Source: Byssothecium circinans
Lineage: Eukaryota > Ascomycota > Dothideomycetes > Pleosporales > Massarinaceae
Assembly: GCA_010015675.1 (NCBI GenBank)
Contig: ML977009.1
Location: forward strand, 167,030-231,029
Direction of reading: 5' to 3'
DNA: 64,000 nt
Below, piece after piece: positions 54,480 to 63,778 of the stretch. The position numbers and the translations under genes are program-made. The notes beneath the pieces were generated by a model, which worked only from the letters and a program-made list of their open reading frames with translations, ran no database searches and was not told the DNA's origin. Position 1 is the stretch's first letter. Each line of letters starts with the position of its first letter.

Positions 54480-55691
54480 CTACATTTGGCCCTCATGGCC
54501 CTCCATCCAACTCGCGATGGCCGCAACTCCAGCTTCGTCTCCATACTGGGCCGTCTCTTCGTAAGCATCCGTCGGTTCTAGAACGGTTGTAGGTAGGGGA
54601 GTGCCTTGGGTGATGGAAGGGAGTGTGCTGCGTCGTTGCTTCCAGTGTTCTTTTAGCTCGTCTCTCAGGGCGTACGACTGATCCTTGGCGTGATCTTGGG
54701 TGTTCCTGAGGCCTCTTCGGCCATCGTTGTGGCCTTGTTGAGTATCCTTTATGTTTGCTGACGCGAACTGATACTGGTGGTATTCGAGCTTGTTTTTGTC
54801 GTCCTCCGAAGGCATAGCGTAATGAGCGTACAGGTTGAGATTGGTGCCGTCTGTGGTGAAAGTTGTGATTTCTGCGTGGCCAGGGGGATCAGAACTTCCC
54901 ATGTAGGCAAGGGCTTGGCTCCTTGCGTAGACAAGAGCTGCCCCGTCATAGGCACTCTGAAGTCTTGCCTCTATATTCCCGTCGGGGCCCTTCCATTCTC
55001 CAGCCAAATGTGGCAGAGTCATGGAATAAGGGTTATCCTTGTAAAGGGCGGCTCCGCTAACGTGCTCGTCGATTGGGAACGGAAGATAGTCATCTATCCC
55101 AAGCCCTTCAACGAAATCAGGCTGTGGAGCAGACAGGCTGTTGTTAAACCCGACGTTCTTTGGGAAGCCAGTGAATTGTTGGTTGAAGGTTCTTTTGTAA
55201 CCCTTTGGATACGTCTTCAGCATATGCGCGCCGACTTCAAAGACCATAGTTGCTTCGTTATCGGCTCTCTCAACTTTGTCGACGAAGTCATTGTACGCTG
55301 ACTCGGTGGGTGAAGCCGTTTTGCGAGATCCCGCGTATCGTTCGCGGATTTCCTTGAAGTTCGTGGGAAGCTTGGAGTGAAACGGGGGAAGTATGCCATT
55401 CTTGCAAGCCTGGATGGCGAAACCGGACGTCGTTGTCGACGTGGTCTTGGTTGATCCGGACTCATCTGTGGAGTCTGAGACCTTCTTCCTGCCCACCTTG
55501 TCGAACAGGGCCAAGTTCTTCCGCGTCAACCGTGACCGCTTTAGCTGACGTTCGTTGTCGTCGCCGTTGCTGCCGATCTGCCGTTTCTGCGACCGCGTGG
55601 CCGGGGAGACTTGCTCTTGTTCTTCGGCCTCGGCCTCAAGCGCCGAGGCGTACGGACGCTTGGGATGATCGGGCTGCTGTTCGCCGTTCAT
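54480..55691 (-). CDS. DUF7924-type protein with PD-(D/E)XK nuclease-like signature, 403 aa
   Basis: Single exon, ATG at 55691. The basic, disordered N-terminus (KRPYASALEAEAEEQEQVSPATRSQKRQ, then KRSRLTRKNL) is likely nuclear. It is followed by a fungal domain I recall as DUF7924 (NGILPP...LP.NFKEIRERYA, LQSAYDGAALVYARSQAL, PPGHAEITTFTTDGTNLNLYAHYA). Within it, Pro191-Asp192, then Glu232-Trp-Lys234 (LAGEWKGPDGN) and Gln245 (RLQSAYDGA) fit the order and spacing of PD-(D/E)XK endonuclease-fold proteins. That is my inference; the domain is not established here as a nuclease. Two CACGTG boxes sit about 130 bases upstream of its start. Function unknown. Confidence 0.8.
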   Translation of the reverse strand: MNGEQQPDHPKRPYASALEAEAEEQEQVSPATRSQKRQIGSNGDDNERQLKRSRLTRKNLALFDKVGRKKVSDSTDESGSTKTTSTTTSGFAIQACKNGILPPFHSKLPTNFKEIRERYAGSRKTASPTESAYNDFVDKVERADNEATMVFEVGAHMLKTYPKGYKRTFNQQFTGFPKNVGFNNSLSAPQPDFVEGLGIDDYLPFPIDEHVSGAALYKDNPYSMTLPHLAGEWKGPDGNIEARLQSAYDGAALVYARSQALAYMGSSDPPGHAEITTFTTDGTNLNLYAHYAMPSEDDKNKLEYHQYQFASANIKDTQQGHNDGRRGLRNTQDHAKDQSYALRDELKEHWKQRRSTLPSITQGTPLPTTVLEPTDAYEETAQYGDEAGVAAIASWMEGHEGQM

Positions 55692-55818
55692 GACGAGGAG
55701 GTGTCAGCGTGTGAAGAGGAACAAATATCCTATGGCGGTCAGGCTGGCCGACAGAAGGGCCTGGTGTGAGCCGCAAGGTCGTTTTGTCGCATTGTTCAAT
55801 GTTTGAAAACGGACTCCA

Positions 55819-55839
55819 GTCACGTGATATTCACGTGAC
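55819..55839. promoter_or_regulatory. Paired inverted CACGTG E-boxes
   Basis: GTCACGTGA at 55819-55827 and TCACGTGAC at 55831-55839 form an inverted pair with a three-base spacer, the kind of site bound by bHLH factors (Cbf1/Cpf1-like, SREBP-like) in fungi. It lies 128 bases upstream of the minus-strand start at 55691 and 92 upstream of the plus-strand ATG at 55931. Confidence 0.45.
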
Positions 55840-56130
55840 CGTCACCTTATATAGTCTTCCTCTGTAGCTGCTGCTCGATCACTCAATCAATCACTTTCTC
55901 CTACTCACTCAGAGCCTCATTTCAACACGCATGTCGTTGGAAAGGTTGTTTTGGTCGAGGTTGAGGATAGTGGGGCGCTACAGAATGATTGGTTGCGGGC
56001 CGCCGGTCCTCCGTAGTGCGTGCGGGGAAGTTTATGACTAATACCTGATCATGATGTAAGCTCTAGACAGTGGAGGGGGAAGACCGACATAGTGCTTTTT
56101 TTCGCCCCGTGTATTCAACAATATAGAGGG

Positions 56131-56200
56131 ACAATGCAACCCAAGCTACGAGGGAGGATATCAAATCCCGATACGACCAGCCCATGTACTGTATATCCCA
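56131..56200. repeat. 70-bp duplicate of sequence at 53816-53885
   Basis: ACAATGCAACCCAAGCTAC at 56131 begins a stretch nearly identical to 53816-53885, differing by a few substitutions and one C in a run. The two copies are in the same orientation 2.3 kb apart on either side of the DUF7924-type gene. Confidence 0.85.
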
Positions 56201-56292
56201 ACACAGAAACGCCACTCCACTCCACGCCAAACTAAACGAAACCAAACCTCTATCTCAGAGACTGCCCCGAAAGCCCTCTATTAAGCTCCCCC

Positions 56293-57843
56293 TTACAGCC
56301 CAACCCTCCGCTGCAAACTCTGAACCCGGACCTCCAACCCATGACACTCATCCTCCTTACGATGCAACTCCCTCTGCAGCGCCTCCTTCTCACTCCTCAG
56401 CGCCTGTAGCTTTCCCCCCATCTTCTCCCGATACGCAGCATGTTCCTCATGCAACATCTCCACGCGCTGGAACTCCACGCCTCCCGCTCCCGGCCCCTGC
56501 GACATCGACATGGACGAAGCATGAGAAGCCGAAGGCGCAGTATTAATCACAGCCCCACCACCCCTTAACCTCAGAATCTCCGCATCGCGCGCCTTGAGCT
56601 TCTGCTCCAGTTTATCCACCGTGCCTTTCCACGCCTGATGCGCAGTAACGCGGTTGACGTCGTCGATATTCGCACCGCCTTTGAGCGTCTCGATCTGAGA
56701 CACGAGATCCGTATTCCGCTTCTCGAGCTCCAGAGCGCGTTGTTGCAGCGCTGCCGCCTGCGCCGCAGCGAAGAGATCAGTTGTGTTTCTCCTCTCCATG
56801 AACATGCTCCCTGGCCGTGCTCTGACGGGACTCTGTCGCCCATTCGACGTTGACGCTGCACCACCACCCTGCTTATCCAACTGCCTAGTCGCTTCAGCTA
56901 GCTTGGCCCTCACGGTTTGAACATTGACGAGATCCTCGTCGCGGAGCTTGGTCATGGCTTCGAGATCCCGACGCGCTTTGGCGAGGAGCCCGCGGATCTT
57001 GATATTATTCTCCACATCTTCGTCGCGGAGCGCCCAGATAGCTTCGTGGCGTTTCTGCCACTGCTTCTTCTCGGTCTCGAGCTGTTTGAGGCGCGCGCTC
57101 ATCTCGGCATAGTCGTCCGGCGTCACGGAAATAACCGGGTTCTTTTGCTCCATGAAGACGATTTTGGACATGAGGGCCGCGAGTTGCGATTCCAGCGGCC
57201 CTGGGATGTGGGACGAGTGCGGGGCGCCGCGGGCATAGGTGTGCCGTGTGGGTGTCTTCTCGGGGAAGTCGTAGTCGTCGCCGCCGTGGAGCGTGGTGGC
57301 GGACGAATCAGTCTCTTTGTAGGGTTCCGGTGGGTCTTTGTATACCGTGTCTTCGCCGGGGGCGATCTCGACAAAGCCGAGGTTGAAGTGCGTTGTTGCG
57401 GTTGACTTGACAGGTGTCGGTGCTGGTGGGTCCTTGTACACCATGTCTTCACCTGGTGCGATCTTGACAAAACCCAGGCCAAAATGGGTCGGTTGCGATT
57501 GCTGTTGTTGCTGCTGCTGTGAATTCCGCTGTTGCTGTTGTTGCGGCTTCAAAGGTAACGGTGCCGATGGTGGTGGTCCGCTGCTACCAAACTTCTGGCT
57601 CAGCCGGTTCACCGCCGAACCAGACTGCTGCCGTTGGTTCTGCCACATAGGAGGCATGACGTCGTCTTCAGCAGCAGTGTCAGATGAAAGGTCGGAGTCG
57701 TAACCTCCGGAGCGAGAGGGCTGTCGAGCCAGTTGGGGTGAGATCATTGATGAAGGCCGACTGGTATTGGAGTAGACGGAGGCAACACTATGGACCGATG
57801 GAGTACGTTGAGGTCGGGAAGGAGCGCGGTTAGACGTCCACAT
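56293..57843 (-). CDS. Coiled-coil protein with poly-Gln and a duplicated 22-residue motif, 516 aa
   Basis: Single exon, ATG at 57843. The Ser/Pro/Arg-rich disordered N-terminus is followed by Gln runs (101-116). Two copies of a motif with core LGFVxIAPGEDxVYKDPP follow at 119-140 and 151-172. From about 225 onwards there are heptad-like helices (ARLKQLETEKKQWQKRHEAI, RALELEKRNTDLVSQIETLK, KLEQKLKARDAEILRLRG, and a C-terminal block ending LRSEKEALQRELHRKEDEC) typical of a long coiled coil. No enzymatic or membrane feature. A cytoskeletal or spindle-pole scaffold is possible, but that is a guess from architecture. Confidence 0.85.
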   Translation of the reverse strand: MWTSNRAPSRPQRTPSVHSVASVYSNTSRPSSMISPQLARQPSRSGGYDSDLSSDTAAEDDVMPPMWQNQRQQSGSAVNRLSQKFGSSGPPPSAPLPLKPQQQQQRNSQQQQQQQSQPTHFGLGFVKIAPGEDMVYKDPPAPTPVKSTATTHFNLGFVEIAPGEDTVYKDPPEPYKETDSSATTLHGGDDYDFPEKTPTRHTYARGAPHSSHIPGPLESQLAALMSKIVFMEQKNPVISVTPDDYAEMSARLKQLETEKKQWQKRHEAIWALRDEDVENNIKIRGLLAKARRDLEAMTKLRDEDLVNVQTVRAKLAEATRQLDKQGGGAASTSNGRQSPVRARPGSMFMERRNTTDLFAAAQAAALQQRALELEKRNTDLVSQIETLKGGANIDDVNRVTAHQAWKGTVDKLEQKLKARDAEILRLRGGGAVINTAPSASHASSMSMSQGPGAGGVEFQRVEMLHEEHAAYREKMGGKLQALRSEKEALQRELHRKEDECHGLEVRVQSLQRRVGL

Positions 57844-59304
57844 TTCCTGGATGGGGAGGAGTGAGACTGAGGAAGTGAGGAAGAGTGCCTTCTTAGGGCC
57901 GTGAGAATTCAGCGACTCTAGAATCTACAACTTGTCGAACAGGAGGTACCGGACGTGTGTAGTCCCGCTTGGATTCCGGGTGCGGATTAGATTCGTCTCA
58001 GTGGCAGATGGATCGCTGTTAATGCTAATGCTAATGCAAAAAACCGGCAGGGCGCGGGAGGAGTGGGTATCGTGATGTGGAGGAGTGCGTATTAGAAAAT
58101 AAGGCGAGGACGTGGCTAGTGCCTGGCTCGTCGCGGGAGCAGCGTATTTGTGTTTTGGAAGTTCTAAAGTCGTTCTGAAGCAGTGCTGGACGCGAGCTTT
58201 TGATGCTGGCGAGGGAGCTGGCTTAAGATTTTGCGGAGTCGCGGCTGAAACCGCTTTGAGGCATCAGGGTATCCCTTGTCCGAGCTTGATACAGAGACAC
58301 CATGACAGCGGTGAGCATGGTCGATCAATAGATCGCACTTCTGGTATTGGTGATCAGGCGTGTGGCTGAGATCGTGAATTTGCGATTATGGTTGACGTGG
58401 TGGTGAAATGCAATTCCGGCGCCCCAGAAACGTGCACAGCACCCACGACATTACCGAGCATTTCGCCGCTTCGTCCTGCCTGGCTAACACGAATGCATGT
58501 ATTACTGATGATGAGTTATCGCAAGCAATTCGCGCTTCGCAAAATTGAAGGGCACAAAACCTTCTGGAAAATTTGAGGTTTCGGTGTCGCGAAGGCGTGT
58601 CTGAAACGCCGCGAGCTTCAAACCTCGCATCCAACGAGAGCACAAGCACTTCTTCCCAGCCACGGCATGGCATTCCAAGGCAGGCAATGCCTCAGCCGCT
58701 CTGATGCCTAGAGTTCGAGGTATCAAGACTCTTGAGGTGCCGGGGAAGTGCCTCAGATGGTGCCGGCCGTTCCTTACTGGACGACATGAAGGCCAAGGTG
58801 GGATTCCGATACCCACGCTATGGGTATGTTCGAAGCGGCATTTTCGGTCTCGAGAGGACGTACAACGACATTGGCAGATAAGAGAAAATGTCTTGAAGGT
58901 TCTCGGCAAGGTCAAAGGTGCTGTGTAATACAGCCTTGGGATGGCTGAGCGGAAGGGAAAGTCTTGGGTGACTTGAGGTGACAATACCTCTACACCAGAA
59001 GGAACAATGGTCGCACGTAAAAGAAGGCGATTCGAGGATCGCGGCCGCCCGGCAGATGCATCGAAGTAATGAAAGAGAAGATACCTAAAAACGAAACAGA
59101 GCGCGATAGCGGAGTTTTTGTACCTAACATTATTGACCGAAGACAAAAACATGGCGTGACTGCGTCAATTCCTGACACTAGACAAGAAAGTAACACAGCG
59201 CACTCACCCAAGGAATCTTCCCTCAATCCCCGACGTCGCATAACTCTCCACCAACGTTCGTCTCGAATCCCAAAAGACCCGCCTCCTCTCGCCACCACTT
59301 CCTC
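57844..59304. other. Intergenic region
   Basis: About 1.46 kb between two minus-strand genes. A 216-codon minus-strand frame (59152-58502) has no ATG start and random composition. A plus-strand phrase KRHFRSREDVQRHWQI at about 58832 looks faintly like a C2H2 zinc finger without its first cysteine. No gene called. Confidence 0.45.
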
Positions 59305-60930
59305 TCACACCTCATACCGATCCGTCTCAAACCTCACCGGTCGATACACAAAATACTCAAACTCGGCCTTACTCTCCAACCCATCCAAATCACTGGCCGC
59401 AACCCCCACAAAAGCTCCCGTGAAACTGCCATGGGCCTGGTGTCCACCGCACTCATCACTCAGTATGCTCGCGTCATACACAGGGCCTATTTTCTTCAAC
59501 TCTGCTTCACCCTCCAACGCGTAGAAAAACTGCAGTTCCTTCCCCCGGATACTAAGCGCGAGGCGAACTTTCCCCTCTTGCGGTATCGACACCGGTTCAG
59601 CGAGCGGGAACTTGAATCTTCCCTCTGGCCACGAAGCTTCCGAGGAGAAGATGAGGAGTTCGCGCTTCCCATCTGCGTGAGCGGTAACAGTGAGGTAGAA
59701 GAAATTGTACCGGCAGTAGTATGCAACTAGCCCTGCAAATTGGCGTTCATCGATTGGGTTGAAGTCGATCACCGTCTCGGCATCATAGGAGAAATGCGTC
59801 TGCCGTCGCGCAATGAGGGCTTGCTCGAACCAGCTTCCGATTCCTTCGCGCCCGGTGAGTTGGAGCTTGCTTTGCTCTGTGATTTTGAAGATGCGATCGG
59901 GTTCTGGGGTCCGCAGCCATTGGAAATCTTTGTGCAGGCCGGTAGAGGAGTTGAATGTATAGCGCTGCTCAGCCCAGTAATTTGTGTCGTCTCGGGCAGC
60001 GGGAAGGTCAACGTAAAGAGATGGAACGGGGCCGTTCTTAATGTAGAGCCAGTCATCTTTGTCCCAGTATGCTTCTTGAATGGCTGTCTCGCGGCCGAGA
60101 ACACAACGACGGAATTGTGTGGTTGGTCGGCCTGTGAGGTGCACGAGGTATGTTTTACCATCTGGAGTGTCTACGATGTCACCGTGGCCGGCGCGCTGGA
60201 GAGCAGCTAGTGGGTGGTCCTTTGACGTGAGAATATGCTTCTGTGGGTGCACTTCGTACGGACCCCAGATATCACGGGCCCGGGCTAATGTGACGGCATG
60301 TTCGTAGCCAGTACCGCCCTCAGCGGTCAGAAGGTAGTAGTAGCCATTGCGCTTGTACAGATGAGGACCTTCGACTAGATCAAGCTCCGTACCATAGAAG
60401 ATAGTCTTCATAGGACCCACGAGCTTCTCTTGCTTTGGATCATATTCCTGCAGTCTGATACCAGCAAATGGTCGCGGTCTTCTTCGGTGATCTTGCAGCA
60501 TGTTGACGAACCACTTCTTTCCATCGTCATCGTGGAATAGTGATGGGTCGAAGCCAGAAGAGTTGATGTACACTGGATCGGACCACGGACCTTCAATCTT
60601 CGGTGCCGTTACGATGTAGTTCGGCGTGTCTTTGAACGATCCATCCTTCCGCTTGACATCTGTATACACGAGCCAGAACTTTTCGCCATCGTGAGTCAAG
60701 CATGGTGCCCAAACACCGCCACTGTCCGGATTGCCTCGCATATCGAGCTGACTTTTGCGGTTCAAAGGGCGTATCAAGAGGTCCCAGTTCGCCAAGTCTT
60801 TAGAGTGATGTATTTGAACTCCTGGGTACCACTCAAATGTTGACGTTGCTATGTAGTAGTCATCGCCCACCCGGAGGATTGATGGATCTGCATTGAAGCC
60901 TGGCAGTATTGGATTCAGCACCTTTGGCAT
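59305..60930 (-). CDS. GH43 family beta-xylosidase / arabinofuranosidase, intracellular, 541 aa
   Basis: Single exon, ATG at 60930. Five-bladed beta-propeller hydrolase of family GH43 (XynB-like) with a C-terminal beta-sandwich. The catalytic triad is visible: base Asp15 (GFNADPSILR), pKa-tuning Asp128 (SSGFDPSLF) and acid Glu187 (LDLVEGPHLY). Typical phrases are TFEWYPGVQIHHSKDLANW and GGVWAPCLTHDGEKFWLVYTD. The C-terminal accessory domain covers about 330-541 and includes QALIARRQTHFSYDAETVID. No signal peptide, so it probably cleaves imported xylo-oligosaccharides. Substrate preference (xylose against arabinose) cannot be read. Confidence 0.95.
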   Translation of the reverse strand: MPKVLNPILPGFNADPSILRVGDDYYIATSTFEWYPGVQIHHSKDLANWDLLIRPLNRKSQLDMRGNPDSGGVWAPCLTHDGEKFWLVYTDVKRKDGSFKDTPNYIVTAPKIEGPWSDPVYINSSGFDPSLFHDDDGKKWFVNMLQDHRRRPRPFAGIRLQEYDPKQEKLVGPMKTIFYGTELDLVEGPHLYKRNGYYYLLTAEGGTGYEHAVTLARARDIWGPYEVHPQKHILTSKDHPLAALQRAGHGDIVDTPDGKTYLVHLTGRPTTQFRRCVLGRETAIQEAYWDKDDWLYIKNGPVPSLYVDLPAARDDTNYWAEQRYTFNSSTGLHKDFQWLRTPEPDRIFKITEQSKLQLTGREGIGSWFEQALIARRQTHFSYDAETVIDFNPIDERQFAGLVAYYCRYNFFYLTVTAHADGKRELLIFSSEASWPEGRFKFPLAEPVSIPQEGKVRLALSIRGKELQFFYALEGEAELKKIGPVYDASILSDECGGHQAHGSFTGAFVGVAASDLDGLESKAEFEYFVYRPVRFETDRYEV

Positions 60931-62070
60931 GATGATTGAGTTTTGAGGATGGAAACGAGTATTGGGATGTGAGGAGGTCTGGCTCGTATAAAGGAATGTC
61001 GTGCTCTTAAGGTGGGATGCAGCTGTCGGCCCACATCGTTCGTTAATTTATCCGGACTGCCGCTAGTAGTAACTATTCAACCTGATTAGCCACCGCATAT
61101 TAACACATTACCCCATGTTTAGCGAGTAGTGGGGTGGGCTGTGGGCGTCCAAGTTAGTCGTGCGCTATTCTCCTTTGTAATCTTGACGTGAGCACAAGTT
61201 CTTCGCAGTGAGCCAAAGCCATCCACCTAGAGCGAATTTTTTCTGAGATCTAGGTTGAGGTACGAGCTTGCACTCAAGACCAAACCAGGTTTTTAAGGCA
61301 ATGCATAAGTGCTACTCATCACTTCCACCAAGCGAAATATTAGATAACGTCGAACTTGGCGTGGAAGCTGCAAATGGAGCCACAAATCCTACTAACCATG
61401 AGCGACTCTCTCTCTTCACTAGCGAATAAGTCGAGTTGGCTCAAGTCGATAGATTGTCGATATCCGGACTTCGCGCGAAGGATTCATGCTTCGTCCGGGA
61501 CTCGCTCGTATACACTGGACAAGCGCTTATTTTGCGGAGCGAGGAACGAGCGTAGCAAAATTACAATCTAAATCGCGCCTGAGGGCTTCAAAAAAAATCG
61601 CATTTTGACCTACTTCTGCTTACTGGATTTCGTTGCTAATTTTTCTGTACATGCAAAAAACTATACCTTAAACAGTCCTGCAAGTAATAACCTATATTTA
61701 TTTCGTTGTAATAGGGTTGCGTGGACAAAATAGTGTTTTTTAAGTAATGTTCTTGCAAATCACGACTAATACGCGTGTCGCGTGTCCTGTATTAGGCAGT
61801 GAAATAGGGGCTTTTTAGGGTCCAAAACCACATGCGCCACAGTTCCTTAGCCACAGCTCTTAACCATCCTGCAGCTAGCTTTTTTTGCTATTATTTAGCA
61901 TTAATTGGCTGCGATTTGTATGCGCTTCTCATACAAAGTAGTGCCAAATCAGTGCGACGCGTGGTTGTTGCGCGATGCTAGGGGGCTGCTCGGTGGATGC
62001 TTTGGTTGATGATTTTGGTGATGCGGAGATATCAGACTTAGCCATACTAAGGCGATTTCGTTGATTTCTA
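60931..62070. other. Intergenic region, left of the minisatellite
   Basis: About 1.1 kb. Promoter of the GH43 gene at left. From about 61500 a GCGGAGCGAGGAACGAGCG phrase and AT-rich DNA look like degraded repeat material. No gene. Confidence 0.45.
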
Positions 62071-62459
62071 CTCACCAGCTCGATAGCTTGATATATACGC
62101 GATAGCTCGATATGTACTCAAAAGCTCGATATATACTCGATAGCTCGATAGCTTGATATACACTCACCAGCTCGATAGCTCGATAGCTCGATAGCTCGAT
62201 ATATACTCGATAGCTTGATATATATTCGAAAGCTCGATATACACTCACCAGCTCGAAAGCTCGGTATATACGCGATAGCTCGATATATACTCACCAACTC
62301 GATAGCTCGATATATACGCGATAGCTTGATATATACTCGATAGCTCGATATATACTCGAAAGCTCGAAAGCTTGATATATACTCACCAGCTCGAAAGCTA
62401 GATATATACTGACCAGCTCGATAGCTCGATATATACTCAATAGCTCGAAAGCTCGATAA
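62071..62459. repeat. Minisatellite built from AGCTCGAT and TATATACTC units
   Basis: About 390 bases of imperfect tandem repeats. The 8-mer AGCTCGAT (AGCTTGAT and AGCTCGAA variants) alternates with TATATAC(T/G)C and ACTCACC phrases; up to four 8-mers follow each other (62170-62200). The array is higher-order and irregular. The 123-residue minus-strand frame through it is an artefact of the repeat. Confidence 0.9.
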
Positions 62460-62625
62460 CTTAATACCTAATACACTGCCTAATACCAATAGCTCCGCAA
62501 ATTCTAATTCCCGTTTACGAAAATTAGTAGGATCTTATAAATCCCCTTAACAACACCCATAAACACGTACGACGCCCCAACATATCCCTTCGAGCGCCAT
62601 CTCCTCTCCACTCCAATCTTCCAGG
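62460..62625. promoter_or_regulatory. Upstream region of the oxidoreductase pseudogene
   Basis: The 166 bases between the minisatellite and the ATG at 62626 must contain the former promoter; no element recognised. Confidence 0.3.
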
Positions 62626-63727
62626 ATGGCGACCGCCATCTCATCCACGATGAAAGCATGGGCGTACTCACGAGCCGGCCCCCATCGCCAAGTCCTTTCC
62701 CAAACCACGATTCCAACCCCCAAAGCTCCGACAGGCGATCAAGTCATGATCAAAGTCGCATACTCAGGGCTGAACTACGGAGACGTCAAAACCATGGCCA
62801 TGATGCCGTCGATCTTCCGAAACAATGCGGTGCCCGCGATGGACTATTCAGGAACCATTATCGCAGTCGGACCTTCAGTGCCCTCGCATTTGTCGGTCGG
62901 AACGAGAGTATTTGGCATACTGGAGACGCTTGCGATGTTCAAGGGGATAGGATCGTTGTGCGAGTACATGTGTATCTCGACAAGTAAATCCATGGTAGCC
63001 CCCGTCCCCGCCAATTTCAGCTTGGAAGACGTGGGATGCATAGCTACAGGCGGGACGATGGCGATGCTGATCTGAAAGAACGGCGGGATTGGAGAGAATT
63101 GTGGGTTGAGAATGCTCATCAATGGCTCGAGCGGCGGTTGCGGGACGGCGTTTGTGCAGGTTGCGAAAGCGATGGGTGGAAAAGAAATTGTAGTGACATG
63201 TTCGTAGCCCAACTTCGAGCTTGTGAAAAGCCTTGGAGCCGATCGTGTTCTCGACTACAGAGAATCCGACCCGCTGCATGTTCGCCTGGCTAAGGAGTTT
63301 GGCGAGCGTCCGTTTGATATCGTCATCGACACAGTTAGGGCGCAGGAGTTGTACACCAACAGCCCAAGCTATCTGAAGGAAGACGGTATCTTCCTGAACA
63401 TTGGCGATTTTACCAACGGCTTGTTCGCAACTGCGTGGAACTGGTTGATGAACTGGTGCTGGCCGCGATGGTTGGGGGGTACGCCACGGAATTATGTCAT
63501 GTTTGGACCGGACATTAACCCCGAGACTGTGGAGCAATTGCTCAAGCTCATGGAGAAGGGAGAGATCAAAGCTGTGAAGGAGAGGACCGCTGAGTTTGAT
63601 GATGTGCTAGAGGTGAGGCTACGTCCTGAACATGCGATGAGAGAAGCTGACAATGGTACAGGCCTTCGACATACTCGCTTCGAAGAGAACACGAGGCCGA
63701 ATCGTGGTTAAAGTAGCGGGCAGCTGA
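62626..63727 (+). pseudogene. MDR-family quinone/zinc-type oxidoreductase, two nonsense codons
   Basis: Coding segments 62626..63612 and 63662..63727 with a normal GT-AG intron of 49 nt; 350 codon positions plus stop. The frame is continuous but has TGA at 63073-63075 and TAG at 63205-63207. It keeps MDR landmarks: YSGLNYGDVK, MDYSGTIIAVG, the NADPH-binding NGSSGGCGTAFVQVAKAMG (between the two stops), and ELVKSLGADRVLDYRESD and FDIVIDTV after them. Each stop is one C-to-T change from a sense codon (CGA, CAG). The good protein-like sequence after both stops shows recent loss. GT-AG excisions around each stop are possible on paper but would remove conserved nucleotide-binding residues. Confidence 0.8.
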
Positions 63728-63778
63728 ATGTCATGATAGTGGTAGCTTCCGAAACAACTGGAAGCCAATGGTGCTAGT

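Larger units (their letters stand above)
55692..56292. other. Divergent/intergenic region with E-boxes and a candidate microprotein
   Basis: Contains the CACGTG pair (55819-55839), a TATATA on the plus strand at about 55849 and a pyrimidine-rich leader. An ATG at 55931 opens a 36-codon frame (start MSLERLFWSRLRIVGRYRM). Without conservation data it stays a candidate. The right part has the repeat copy at 56131. Confidence 0.4.

Noticed and set aside
58829..58880. C2H2 zinc-finger-like phrase on the plus strand (KRHFRSREDVQRHW)
   Set aside because: Only one cysteine and no first metal-ligand pair; frame short and without an upstream domain.
58502..59152. 216-codon minus-strand frame
   Set aside because: Starts at a non-ATG codon, no recognisable domain; the length is within what a stop-poor region gives by chance.
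62118..62489. 123-codon minus-strand repeat protein (RAxEYISSFRA-type)
   Set aside because: Direct product of the 8-bp-based minisatellite, no start context or flanking exon.
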